From: Pseudomonadota bacterium
Lineage (GTDB): Bacteria; Pseudomonadota; Alphaproteobacteria; Sphingomonadales; Sphingomonadaceae
Assembly: GCA_023413015.1 (NCBI GenBank)
Contig: JAEZQR010000243.1
Coordinates: forward strand, 1 to 14,178
DNA length: 14,178 bases
Direction: 5' to 3'
The notes under the pieces were generated by a model. That model saw nothing but the letters and a program-made list of their open reading frames with translations, was not told the DNA's origin and made no database searches. A program made the translations under genes and the position numbers. Positions 6,709-14,178 of this stretch are shown here, piece after piece (position 1 is the first letter of the stretch; each line of letters starts with the position of its first letter).

Positions 6709-7856
6709 GCGGAGACCCTTTGAGGCTGTGGTTCAGCGCCCGATGCCGCAGCATGGGTAGGCTTGCCAAGCCCCTCGACGATATCGGCCAGCTGCGCCGC
6801 CGCATTGGGGCGCCCCACGGATCGCGCTGCCTGTGCCGCAGCCGCAAGCGCGGCGGGCGACACGAAGAAGCCCTCCATCGCCGCCGCGACCTCGTCGGGC
6901 GTGAACCGCGGCTGCAGGATCATGCGCGCGCCGCCCGCATCGACCACCTCGCGGGCGTTGTAGACCTGATGGTTGTCGGTCGCGGTCGGCAGCGGGACGA
7001 AGATCGCCGGCCGGCCGGCGACCGCCAGCTCGGACACCGTCGAGGCGCCCGAACGCGCGATTACCAGATGCGCCGACGCCAGCCGCTCCGGCATGTCCTG
7101 GAGGAAGGTAGCGAGATCGGCCGGCACACCGATGCGGGCGTAGTCCGCGCGTACGGACTCGATATCCTCGGGTCGGCACTGCTGCGTGACGCGCAGGCGT
7201 CGCCTGATCTGGTCGGGAAGGCGTTCTACGGCGGCGGGCACCATCTTCGACAGCACGGTCGCGCCCTGGCTTCCACCGATCACGAGCAGGTGAAGCTCGC
7301 CGTCCGCCGTCGGCATCGGGAACGGACGGTCGCGCAGCGCCACGATCTCGGCGCGTACCGGGTTGCCGACCAGCGCGACCTTGCCCGCGTGGCTAGCATC
7401 GAGCCGCTGCACGTTCGGGAAGGCGGTCGCGATCACGTCTACACGGCCCGCGAGCATGCGGTTCACCCGGCCCAGCACGGTGTTCGAATCATGCACGACC
7501 GTCGGCACACCAGCCGCAAACGCACCGAGCAGCGCCGGCAGCGTCGGATAGCCACCGAAGCCGATCACCGCGACGGGACGCTCGCGCCGGTAGATCGCAC
7601 GCGCTTCGCGGCGTCCCTTCGCGATGCTGACGATCGCCTTCGCCCACGCAAGCGGATTGCGCCCGGTGAGCGAGCCGCTGGGCACTACATGGCGCGGGCA
7701 GCCTTCGAACAGACCGGGATATTTCAGGCCGCGCTCGTCGGTGATCAGCGAGATCGCGTAGCCCCGCGCCGTCATCTCCTCGGCGAGCACATGCGCGGGC
7801 ACCATGTGCCCGCCGGTGCCGCCGGCGGCGATGACGAGATGCGGTCGCTCGCCCAT
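6705..7856 (-). CDS. murG: Undecaprenyl-PP-MurNAc-pentapeptide GlcNAc transferase (MurG)
   Basis: MurG is a GT28 glycosyltransferase on the cytoplasmic face of the inner membrane. It adds GlcNAc from UDP-GlcNAc to lipid I, giving lipid II. The 383 residues include the N-terminal glycine loop AAGGTGGHMVPAHVLA (10-25), the second loop GFGGYPTLPAL (99-109), GGSQGA (194-199), the sugar-nucleotide site ARSGASTVSEL (267-277) and PLPTATDNHQ (288-297). The region usually HEQN reads HDSN (122-125), confirmed in the DNA. The C-terminal tail after about 365 is short, polar and probably disordered. The start shares one base with the ftsW stop (TGATG) and has no clear ribosome site, so translation probably depends on ftsW. 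The stop overlaps murC by ATGA. It sits directly after the lipid II polymerase gene. Confidence 0.98.
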   Translation of the reverse strand: MGERPHLVIAAGGTGGHMVPAHVLAEEMTARGYAISLITDERGLKYPGLFEGCPRHVVPSGSLTGRNPLAWAKAIVSIAKGRREARAIYRRERPVAVIGFGGYPTLPALLGAFAAGVPTVVHDSNTVLGRVNRMLAGRVDVIATAFPNVQRLDASHAGKVALVGNPVRAEIVALRDRPFPMPTADGELHLLVIGGSQGATVLSKMVPAAVERLPDQIRRRLRVTQQCRPEDIESVRADYARIGVPADLATFLQDMPERLASAHLVIARSGASTVSELAVAGRPAIFVPLPTATDNHQVYNAREVVDAGGARMILQPRFTPDEVAAAMEGFFVSPAALAAAAQAARSVGRPNAAAQLADIVEGLGKPTHAAASGAEPQPQRVSA

Positions 7857-9016
7857 CAGGCGGCCCGCCAGCGCTGGACGTAGGGCGAGGCCTTGAGGAA
7901 GCGGTTGCGGCGCGTGAGCGCGAGCAGCAGTCCCATGCCCATCGACAGCGCGAGGAACGACGAGCCGCCGTGGCTGATGAACGGCAGCGTCATGCCCTTC
8001 GACGGCAGCAGGCTCAGGTTCACCATCATGTTGATCATCGCCTGCGCCCCGAACTGGGTGACAAGACCGGCGCTTGCAAGGAAGACGAAGGGATCGTCCT
8101 CGTCCAGAAGCTGGAGCAGGACGCGGACGATGACCGCCAGGAACAGGCAGGCGAGCCCGAAGCAGGCGATGGCGCCGAACTCTTCCCCGATAACCGAGAA
8201 GATATAGTCGGTATGCGGCTCGGGCAGGCGGAACTTCATCTGCCCCTCGCCCGGCCCGGCGCCGAACAGCCCGCCCGACTTGAAGCAGTCGAGCGCGCGG
8301 TCGATCTGGTAGGTGTCGCCGCCGCCGGTCAGGAAGCGGTCGATACGGCTGGTGACGTGCGGCACGAACAGATAGGCGAGACCGATGCCGCCGAAAGCGA
8401 GGCAGACGGCGCCCACGAGCGTGCCGACCGTCATGCCGGCCAGGAACGCCTGCGCCAGCCAGACGCCGCTGAACAGCACGGTTTGCCCAAGGTCGGGCTG
8501 ACGCATCAGCAGCGCCGCTATCACGACCAGGAAGCCGAACGACACCTGGAGCGCCGGAATGTTGCCGTCGTCGTAGCGCGTCGCGAGCAGCCAGGCGCTG
8601 AACACGATGAACAGCGGCTTGAGGAATTCCGACGGCTGGAACTGGAAGCCGCCGAGGCTGATCCAGCGCACCGCACCGTTCGCCTCCGACCCGATGAACG
8701 GCACCACCGCGAGCGCGGCGAGGAATGCGAAGGTGCCGGCGATCGCCAGCCGCCGCGCCCAGATGACGTTGAGCATCGAGACGCCGAGCATCACCGGCAG
8801 GCCGGCCATGACCCAGAACACCTGCCGCTTGAAATAGTGGAGGTCGCCGAGCTGCACGTTGCCGCCCGAATAGCGATGCGCGGCGGCCGGCGAAGCGGCG
8901 GCAACCGCGATCAGCCCGATCCCCATCAGGAGCAGGACGAGCAGGAGCAGCACGCGGTCGATGGTCCAGAACCAGCGGCCGACCAGCGTGCGGTCGTTAC
9001 GGCCCAATGGCGTCAT
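7856..9016 (-). CDS. ftsW: Septal peptidoglycan glycosyltransferase FtsW (SEDS family)
   Basis: FtsW polymerises lipid II into glycan strands at the septum, in complex with the transpeptidase FtsI. With the start at 9016 the protein has 386 residues and about ten hydrophobic segments. The first is near 20-42, and others are at about 66-84, 90-108, 133-147, 158-171 and 178-220, with the rest in the C-terminal half. SEDS motifs in order: NGAVRWISLGGFQFQPSEFL (113-132); MRQPDLGQ (171-178), with Asp175 as the expected catalytic acid; HTDYIFSVIGEEFG (268-281); and LLPSKGMTLPFISHGGSS (336-353). The last reads FISHGGSS where FISYGGSS is common. The ATG at 9016 overlaps the murD stop (ATGA) and has GGGGGA upstream. 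An in-frame ATG at 9094 would add an Arg/Gly-rich stretch inside murD and was rejected. RodA is a possible confusion, but the dcw position argues for FtsW. Confidence 0.96.
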   Translation of the reverse strand: MTPLGRNDRTLVGRWFWTIDRVLLLLVLLLMGIGLIAVAAASPAAAHRYSGGNVQLGDLHYFKRQVFWVMAGLPVMLGVSMLNVIWARRLAIAGTFAFLAALAVVPFIGSEANGAVRWISLGGFQFQPSEFLKPLFIVFSAWLLATRYDDGNIPALQVSFGFLVVIAALLMRQPDLGQTVLFSGVWLAQAFLAGMTVGTLVGAVCLAFGGIGLAYLFVPHVTSRIDRFLTGGGDTYQIDRALDCFKSGGLFGAGPGEGQMKFRLPEPHTDYIFSVIGEEFGAIACFGLACLFLAVIVRVLLQLLDEDDPFVFLASAGLVTQFGAQAMINMMVNLSLLPSKGMTLPFISHGGSSFLALSMGMGLLLALTRRNRFLKASPYVQRWRAA

Positions 9017-10293
9017 GACGGCAGTCCCCCCACGGCTTCGCGGAACGCGGCCCCCCGCGCCTCGAAGTCCTTGAATTGGTCGTAGCTCGCGCACGCCGGC
9101 GAAAGCAGCACCACCTCGCCCTTTTCCGCCGCATCTGCGGCGAGACGAGTCGCCTGTGCGACGGATTCCCCGTGAACCACCCGCAGCCCGCGGTCGGACA
9201 GGATGCGCTCATAGAGATCGGCAGCCTTGCCGATCACATAGGCAGCCCGGACATGCCCGAGATGCGGCAGGCAGGCGTCGAGCTCGTCGGTCTTGTTGAG
9301 CCCGCCCACGATCCAGTGGATCGCCGGATAGGCGGCGAGCGCCGGCGCGGTCGAGGTCGGGTTGGTCGCTTTGCTGTCGTTGACGTAGAGCACGCCCCGC
9401 TTCTCGGCGACGCGCTCCATGCGGTGCGGCAAGCCCGGATAGGTCTGCAGCCCGGCTTCGATCTCCGCCTCGGTCAGCCCGAGCGCGCGCACCGCCGCCC
9501 GCGCGGCGGCGACATTCTCCGCATTGTGCGGCCCCTGGAGCGCCGGCCATGCCGACTGGTCGGTCACGTCGGCCGCGCCGACGAAGGTCGCGCGCCCGCC
9601 CAGCGCTTCGCCGATCCGGCGGCTCGCTTCGGTTTCGCGCGAGACAATCGCCGCATGCGCCAGCGATTGCATCGCGAACAACCGCGCCTTCGACGCCGCA
9701 TAGCCTTCGAAGCCGTCATAGCGATCGAGATGGTCAGGCGTGATGTTGAGCAGCACCGCCACGTCGCAATCGAGGCTCTGCGTCAGGTCGATCTGGAACG
9801 ACGACAGCTCAAGCACATAGACGCCGCCGTCCGGCAGCGGCTCCTGCCCCAGGATCGGCAGCCCGATGTTGCCGCCCAGCCGCGCCGGCCGGCCGGTCGA
9901 GGTGATCAGGTGATGGATCAGCGCCGTCGTCGTCGACTTGCCGTTCGTCCCCGTGATGGCGACCACCTTGTGCGCCGGCAGCTCGGGCCGCGCCTGCGCG
10001 AACAGCTCGATGTCGCCGATCACTGGCACGCCGGCCGCGCGCGCGCGTTGCGCCAGCGGATGGGTGTTGAGCGGCACGCCCGGCGACACGACGAGCGCGT
10101 CGAAGCCCGCGAGTTCAGCGCTGTTGAGATCGACGAAATCGAGATCGCCGGCTGCGGCGCGCGCGGCTTCGTTGTCGTCCCATGCCGCCACCTCGGCGCC
10201 GCTCGCGCGGAGGCTCGCGACCACGGACAGCCCGGTCCGCGCGAGCCCGAACACCGCGTAGCGTTTACCGGCGAAGGCGCGCGCGGCGATCAT
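9013..10293 (-). CDS. murD: UDP-N-acetylmuramoyl-L-alanine--D-glutamate ligase (MurD)
   Basis: MurD adds D-glutamate to UDP-MurNAc-L-Ala in the cytoplasm. The 426 residues are slightly shorter than E. coli MurD (438). The N-terminal substrate domain begins YAVFGLARTGLSVV (12-25) and includes SPGVPL (70-75). The P-loop is AITGTNGKSTTTAL (112-125). The central domain has LELSSFQID (161-169), NITPDHLDRYDG (183-194) and Lys202 in SKARLF, the expected carbamylated lysine, plus GPHNAEN (254-260) and GLPHRME (287-293). The C-terminal domain has NDSKATNPTST (305-315) and LLSPACASYDQF (396-407). LELSSFQ and NDSKATN are typical of MurD. It starts 6 bases after the mraY stop; I see no good ribosome site there, so it may be coupled to mraY. 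Its stop overlaps the ftsW start. Confidence 0.98.
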   Translation of the reverse strand: MIAARAFAGKRYAVFGLARTGLSVVASLRASGAEVAAWDDNEAARAAAGDLDFVDLNSAELAGFDALVVSPGVPLNTHPLAQRARAAGVPVIGDIELFAQARPELPAHKVVAITGTNGKSTTTALIHHLITSTGRPARLGGNIGLPILGQEPLPDGGVYVLELSSFQIDLTQSLDCDVAVLLNITPDHLDRYDGFEGYAASKARLFAMQSLAHAAIVSRETEASRRIGEALGGRATFVGAADVTDQSAWPALQGPHNAENVAAARAAVRALGLTEAEIEAGLQTYPGLPHRMERVAEKRGVLYVNDSKATNPTSTAPALAAYPAIHWIVGGLNKTDELDACLPHLGHVRAAYVIGKAADLYERILSDRGLRVVHGESVAQATRLAADAAEKGEVVLLSPACASYDQFKDFEARGAAFREAVGGLPS

Positions 10294-10299
10294 CCGGCG

Positions 10300-11373
10300 C
10301 TACCGGAGCTTGAGCGTGGCGAGGCCGGTCAGGGCCAGGACGAGCGACACGATCCAGAAGCGCACCACCACGGTCGACTCCGCCCAGCCGAGCTGTTCGA
10401 AATGGTGATGGATCGGCGCCATGCGGAATACGCGCTTGCCGGTCATCTTGAAGCTCGCGACCTGGACGATCACCGACACCGTCTCGAGCACGAACAGCCC
10501 GCCGATGATCAGCAGCACGATCTCATGGTTGGTGACAACCGCGATCGACCCGAGCGCACCGCCAAGTGCGAGGCTGCCCGTATCGCCCATGAAGACCGCG
10601 GCTGGCGGCGCGTTGAACCACAGGAAGCCGAGCCCGGCGCCGATCAGCGCGCCGCAGAACACCGCGAGGTCGCCCGCACCCTGGACGTAATGGACACCGA
10701 GATAGTCGGCGAACTTCACGTTGCCGACGAGGTAGGCGATCACGCCGAAGGTGAGCGCCGCGATGATCACCGGCATCGAAGCGAGCCCGTCGAGACCGTC
10801 AGTGAGGTTCACCGCGTTGCCGAAGCCGGCAACGATGAACGCCGCGAACGCGATGTAGAGCCAACCGAGCTCGATCCCGACGTCCTTGAGGAACGGCAGG
10901 TAGAGCATCGTCCCGGTATTCTGCGCGATCCACCAGCAGGCGATGCCCGCGATGGCGAATTCGAGCAGCAGCCGCACCCGTCCCGGCACGCCGGCATGGC
11001 TGCGCTTCGTGACCTTGGCGAAATCGTCGAGGAAGCCGATCGCCCCGAAGGCGAGCGTCACGAGCAGGCACGGCCAGATGTAGCTGTTCTTCATCTCCGC
11101 CCACAGCAGGGTCGAGATGGTGAGCGACAGCAGGATCATCAGCCCGCCCATCGTCGGCGTGCCGCGCTTGGTGATGAGGTGCGACGCCGGGCCGTCCTCG
11201 CGGATCGGCTGACCCTTGCCCTGCTTCTTGCGCAGCCAGGCAATGAGGCGCGGCCCGATGATCAGCGACAGCAGCAGCGCCGTCATGACGGCTGCCCCCG
11301 CCCTGAACGTGATGTAGCGGAAGAGATTGAGGATGCCGGGGAAGTCGAGCGCCGCGGCGAGTTCGTACAGCAT
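10300..11373 (-). CDS. mraY: Phospho-MurNAc-pentapeptide translocase (MraY)
   Basis: MraY is the inner-membrane enzyme that moves phospho-MurNAc-pentapeptide from UDP to undecaprenyl phosphate, forming lipid I. The 357 residues match the family (E. coli 360), with about ten membrane segments from roughly 24 to 356. The cytoplasmic loop QPIREDGPASHLITKRGTPT (55-74) is conserved. GFLDDFAKV (113-121) holds the paired Asp116-Asp117. NAVNLTDGLDGLA (186-198) carries a further catalytic Asp, FMGDTGS (261-267) holds Asp264, and MAPIHHHFE (318-326) is the histidine-rich substrate loop. All expected active-site acids are present. The start lies 2 bases after the murF stop, with a GGAAG-like site upstream in murF. 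The product lipid I is used by MurG, encoded two genes downstream. Confidence 0.98.
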   Translation of the reverse strand: MLYELAAALDFPGILNLFRYITFRAGAAVMTALLLSLIIGPRLIAWLRKKQGKGQPIREDGPASHLITKRGTPTMGGLMILLSLTISTLLWAEMKNSYIWPCLLVTLAFGAIGFLDDFAKVTKRSHAGVPGRVRLLLEFAIAGIACWWIAQNTGTMLYLPFLKDVGIELGWLYIAFAAFIVAGFGNAVNLTDGLDGLASMPVIIAALTFGVIAYLVGNVKFADYLGVHYVQGAGDLAVFCGALIGAGLGFLWFNAPPAAVFMGDTGSLALGGALGSIAVVTNHEIVLLIIGGLFVLETVSVIVQVASFKMTGKRVFRMAPIHHHFEQLGWAESTVVVRFWIVSLVLALTGLATLKLR

Positions 11374-11375
11374 TG

Positions 11376-12752
11376 TTAGACTTCCGCCCCCTGGAAGTGT
11401 GCGACGAGCCGGCCGAGGCCGACCGAGTTGGATCCCTTGACGAGCACGACGTCGTTCGGCCGAAGTGCGCGATCCGCCGCCTCGATGGCAGCCGCGGCAT
11501 CGCCGACATGCTCGACCTTGATCTGGCGCCTGAGCGCATCGGCCAGCGGCTCGATCTCGCGGCCGACGAGGATGGCGTGGTCGACGCCCGCCGCCTTCAC
11601 GTTCGCGGCCAGCCCGGCATGGAACTCATCCGAGAGCGCGCCCAGCTCCTTCATGCTGCCGAGCACCGCCAGTCGCCGACCGCTGCCGTTCGGCGTCACC
11701 TCGGCAAGCACGGCAAGCGCGGCCGCCATCGACGCCGGATTGGCGTTGTAGCTCTCGTCGATGACGATCGCCTGCCCGCCGTCGCGATCGACGCGCAGCC
11801 GGCGGCCGCGACCCGGCAACCCCTGTAGCTCCGCGAGCGCCAGCCCGGCGAGACCGAGGTCGCCGCCGGTTGCCTTCACGGCGGCGAGTACGGCGAGCGA
11901 GTTGTTGAGCCAGTGCCGGCCGGCCATGCCGATCTTGTAGGTCAGGATCTCACCCGCGATGTCGGCCGTGACGGTCGTGCAGTCGGGCTGGAGCGAGTAG
12001 CGCTTGGCGCGCACGTCGGCGCCCTCGCCTTCGCCAAAGGTGACGATGTCCACCGCGCCGGCATGGCCGATCAGGCAATCGCGATGCGGACTGTCAAACG
12101 GGACGATTGCCGTGCCGCCGGGCTCTAGCCCCTGGAAGATCTCGCCCTTAGCGTCGGCGATCGCTTCCTCGCTGTCGAAGAATTCGCGGTGTGCGCTCGC
12201 GATCCAGGTGACGACCGCGACATGCGGACGAACGAGGCGGGTGAGCTGCGCCAGCTCGCCGGCATGGTTCATGCCCATCTCGAACACGCCGAAACGGCTG
12301 TCAGCGTGCATGCGCGCGAGGCTCAGCGGCACGCCGGTATGATTATTGTAGGATTTGACCGAGGCATGCGTCCGATCCGGCGCCAGCCGCTCAAGACTCA
12401 GGCGCAGCGCTTCCTTGACGCTCGTCTTGCCGACGCTGCCCGTCACGCCGATGATCTTCGCGTCACTCCGGCCGCGCGAGGCGCGCCCCAGCGCCTCAAG
12501 CGCGGCCGTCGTGTCCGCTACGCGTACATGCGCACCCTCGACGGGCTCGCTCACCAGGAAGCCGCTCGCGCCCCGGTCGCGGGCTTGGCCGATGAAGCGG
12601 TGGCCGTCGGTGCTTTCGCCACGCAACGCGATGAACAGCTCGCCGCCGATCACTTCGCGGGAGTCGAACGTCACGCCACTCACGGAAAAATCGCCGCTCG
12701 CGGTGCCCCCGGTGGCGGCGGCGATCTCGGAAGAGGTCCAAAGCTCGGTCAT
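11376..12752 (-). CDS. murF: UDP-MurNAc-tripeptide--D-alanyl-D-alanine ligase (MurF)
   Basis: MurF adds the D-Ala-D-Ala made by Ddl to UDP-MurNAc-tripeptide, finishing the cytoplasmic precursor. The 458 residues match the family. The N-terminal substrate domain has SGVTFDSREVIGGELFIALR (25-44). The P-loop is GVTGSVGKTSVKE (102-114). Next come SYNNHTGVPLSL (134-145) and FEMGMNHAGEL (157-167), both typical of MurF, then AKGEIF (201-206) with Lys202 as the expected carbamylated lysine. The C-terminal domain has GLPGRGRRL (311-319), IDESYNANP (331-339) and VLGSMKELG (363-371). Two spots differ from the forms I know best: VTWIASAH (181-188) where TNIGxAH is common, and LGSMKELG where LGDMxELG is common. 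The start overlaps the murE stop (ATGA), with GAGGAAG upstream. Confidence 0.97.
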   Translation of the reverse strand: MTELWTSSEIAAATGGTASGDFSVSGVTFDSREVIGGELFIALRGESTDGHRFIGQARDRGASGFLVSEPVEGAHVRVADTTAALEALGRASRGRSDAKIIGVTGSVGKTSVKEALRLSLERLAPDRTHASVKSYNNHTGVPLSLARMHADSRFGVFEMGMNHAGELAQLTRLVRPHVAVVTWIASAHREFFDSEEAIADAKGEIFQGLEPGGTAIVPFDSPHRDCLIGHAGAVDIVTFGEGEGADVRAKRYSLQPDCTTVTADIAGEILTYKIGMAGRHWLNNSLAVLAAVKATGGDLGLAGLALAELQGLPGRGRRLRVDRDGGQAIVIDESYNANPASMAAALAVLAEVTPNGSGRRLAVLGSMKELGALSDEFHAGLAANVKAAGVDHAILVGREIEPLADALRRQIKVEHVGDAAAAIEAADRALRPNDVVLVKGSNSVGLGRLVAHFQGAEV

Positions 12753-14167
12753 GCCGCCGCTTCCTCGCGGGCGACAGTCACATCGTCAAACGGAAGCACC
12801 CGATCAGCGACGATCTGCCCCTGCTCGTGACCCTTACCGGCGACGAGCACGACGTCGTTCGGCCCGGCCGCGCGGATCGCGGCGCCGATCGCCTCGCGGC
12901 GCCCGCCGATCTCGACCGCGCCGGGAGCGCCGGCCATGATCGCGGCGCGGATCGCGGCCGGATCTTCCGAACGCGGGTTGTCGTCGGTGATGTAGACGAC
13001 ATCGGCGAGATCGACCGCGATGGCCCCCATCTCGGGCCGCTTGCCGGTGTCGCGATCGCCGCCGGCGCCGAACACCAGGTGAAGCTTGTCGCCGGTATGC
13101 GGGCGCAGCGCCTCGATCGCGGCGCGCAAGCCGTCGGGCGTGTGCGCATAGTCGACATAGACCGGTGCGCCGGCCTTGGTGAGCACCGCGCGCTCGAGGC
13201 GCCCGCGGACCGGCTGAACGCGCGCCAGACTCTGAAGCGTCGTCGCGATGTCGCCGCCGGTCGCGATCACCAGGCCGGCCGCGCACAGCGCGTTCGCCGC
13301 CTGGTAGGCGCCGATCAGCGGCAGCATCACCTTGTGGAGCTTGCCGCCGGCTTCGACCTCGAGCGTCTGGCCGAGCTGTGTCGGCGTGCGCGACGCGAGG
13401 CGCAGGTCCTCGCCCTTGGTGCCGACGGTGAGGATCTTGAGCCCGCGCTGCCTCGCCACGTCCAGCACCTGGCGGGAAGCGGCGTCATCGGCCCAGATGA
13501 CCGCGGTGCCGCCATCTTCGACCACCTCGCTGAACAGCCGGAGCTTGGCGGCGAGATAGGCCTCCATCGTGCCGTGGTAATCGAGATGATCGCGGCTGAG
13601 GTTGGTGAAGGCGGCGGCGCGGACCGGCAGCCCTTCGGTGCGGTACTGTGCCAGCCCGTGGCTCGACGCCTCGAACGCGGCGTGGGTGACGCCCTCGCGC
13701 TGCAAGCCGGCCATGTTCGACAGGAAGGTGACGACGTCGGGTGTGGTAAGCCCGGTCGTTACACGGTCGTCGGCGGTGGTGACGCCGAGCGTACCGATGC
13801 TCGCGGCGTGAAATCCCGCCATGCGCCACAGCTGGCGCGTCAGCTCGACCGTCGAGGTCTTTCCGTTGGTGCCGGTCACCGCGACGGTGACGCCGGGGAA
13901 CGGCGCGAAGAAGCCGGCCGCCAGGTTCGCGAAGCGGCGACGCGGCTCCGGATCGGCAATATATTCCGCACCCGTTACCGTCAGGCCCGGCCGCGCGACG
14001 ATGGCGATGGCGCCGGCCGCGATGGCGGCGGGAATAAAGTCTTCGCCATTAACCTGCGTGCCCTGGAAGGCGCCGAAAACCGTGCCGGGGGCGACCTTGC
14101 GATGGTCGATCGCAAAGCCCGTCACCATCGACTCAGATTCCGAATCCAAGAGGTCCCCCAGCCGCAT
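12749..14167 (-). CDS. murE: UDP-MurNAc-L-Ala-D-Glu--meso-2,6-diaminopimelate ligase (MurE)
   Basis: MurE adds the third stem residue to UDP-MurNAc-L-Ala-D-Glu in the cytoplasm. The 472 residues begin MRLGDLLDSESESMVTGFAI. The P-loop is AVTGTNGKTSTVEL (96-109). The central domain has FEASSHGLAQ (165-174), TNLSRDHLDYHGTM (188-201) and Lys208 in AAKLRLF, the expected carbamylated lysine. The C-terminal domain has VDYAHTPDGL (338-347), FGAGGDRDTGKR (366-377), the selectivity motif DNPRSEDP (396-403) and AGKGHEQGQ (443-451). DNPR means meso-diaminopimelate rather than lysine is added, as expected for a Gram-negative wall. Codons 8-13 (DSESES) contain three GANTC sites in a row. The start lies 11 bases from the right edge. 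A TGA at 14171-14173 could be the stop of the upstream gene, often ftsI, but only five bases of that side remain to judge it. Confidence 0.97.
   Translation of the reverse strand: MRLGDLLDSESESMVTGFAIDHRKVAPGTVFGAFQGTQVNGEDFIPAAIAAGAIAIVARPGLTVTGAEYIADPEPRRRFANLAAGFFAPFPGVTVAVTGTNGKTSTVELTRQLWRMAGFHAASIGTLGVTTADDRVTTGLTTPDVVTFLSNMAGLQREGVTHAAFEASSHGLAQYRTEGLPVRAAAFTNLSRDHLDYHGTMEAYLAAKLRLFSEVVEDGGTAVIWADDAASRQVLDVARQRGLKILTVGTKGEDLRLASRTPTQLGQTLEVEAGGKLHKVMLPLIGAYQAANALCAAGLVIATGGDIATTLQSLARVQPVRGRLERAVLTKAGAPVYVDYAHTPDGLRAAIEALRPHTGDKLHLVFGAGGDRDTGKRPEMGAIAVDLADVVYITDDNPRSEDPAAIRAAIMAGAPGAVEIGGRREAIGAAIRAAGPNDVVLVAGKGHEQGQIVADRVLPFDDVTVAREEAAA
14130..14146. promoter_or_regulatory. Triple GANTC cluster inside the 5' end of murE
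   Basis: Three GANTC sites start at 14130, 14136 and 14142, exactly 6 bases apart, over codons 8-13 of murE (Asp-Ser-Glu-Ser-Glu-Ser). The minus strand reads GATTCGGAATCTGAGTC. GANTC is palindromic, so strand does not apply. If the organism has CcrM, this would be a dense methylation patch about 20 bases downstream of the murE start. Whether it has any regulatory role is unknown; the acidic-serine codon repeat alone could produce it. Confidence 0.35.
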
Positions 14168-14178
14168 GGTTCAAGGCT

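Noticed and set aside
9017..9094. N-terminal extension of FtsW from an ATG at 9094
   Set aside because: It lies within murD and has no membrane character. The ATGA overlap start at 9016 fits the pattern of the block.
9076..11379. Long open frame of 767 codons on the plus strand, opposite murD and mraY
   Set aside because: The translation is dominated by Arg, His, Asp and Glu with no hydrophobic core or known motif, as expected when the complementary frame of GC-rich coding DNA lacks stops. It lies wholly opposite genes with clear motifs.
14168..14178. 3' end of an upstream ftsI gene
   Set aside because: A TGA occurs at 14171-14173, but with only five bases beyond it no gene can be supported.
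1..14178. A new defence, mobile or biosynthetic system
   Set aside because: Every gene is a standard dcw member on one strand with tiny gaps. I saw no transposase, repeat array, tRNA, attachment site or foreign gene.

Overview
The window is a 14.2-kb section of the division and cell wall (dcw) cluster of a high-GC Gram-negative bacterium, most likely an alphaproteobacterium and probably a sphingomonad. Three things support this: the unbroken order murE-murF-mraY-murD-ftsW-murG-murC-murB-ddl-ftsQ-ftsA-ftsZ; a MurE with the DNPR motif of meso-diaminopimelate-adding ligases; and the GANTC pattern around ftsZ, which fits an organism with a CcrM-type methyltransferase. The assignment to sphingomonads is an inference from general protein character and base composition. 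No rRNA or marker search was possible.

All twelve genes lie on the minus strand, so transcription runs from the right edge to the left edge. From right to left: murE (starts 11 bases inside the right edge), murF, mraY, murD, ftsW, murG, murC, murB, ddl, ftsQ, ftsA and a 3'-truncated ftsZ that runs off the left edge in its proline-rich linker. The first nine genes are packed very tightly. Five junctions are 4-base overlaps (ATGA at murE/murF, murD/ftsW, murG/murC and murC/murB; TTGA at murB/ddl). ftsW/murG shares one base (TGATG). murF/mraY and mraY/murD have gaps of 2 and 6 bases. Space opens only around the division genes: 101 bases between ddl and ftsQ, 16 between ftsQ and ftsA, and 82 between ftsA and ftsZ. 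No stretch longer than about 100 bases lacks a gene.

The genes form one pathway. MurC, MurD, MurE and MurF add the peptide to UDP-MurNAc, which MurB makes by reduction; Ddl supplies the D-Ala-D-Ala that MurF attaches. MraY moves the product to undecaprenyl phosphate (lipid I), MurG adds GlcNAc (lipid II), and FtsW polymerises glycan at the septum. FtsQ, FtsA and FtsZ build and anchor the division machine that directs this synthesis to mid-cell. MurA, FtsI, FtsL, MraW and MraZ are not in the window; they would be expected upstream or elsewhere.

I see no mobile element, CRISPR array, RNA gene or foreign insertion, and no new protein system. The most interesting signal is non-coding. GANTC sites are sparse here (about 16 found by eye), yet six fall in two triplets, one at the ftsA-ftsZ junction and one in the first codons of murE, at opposite ends of the block.
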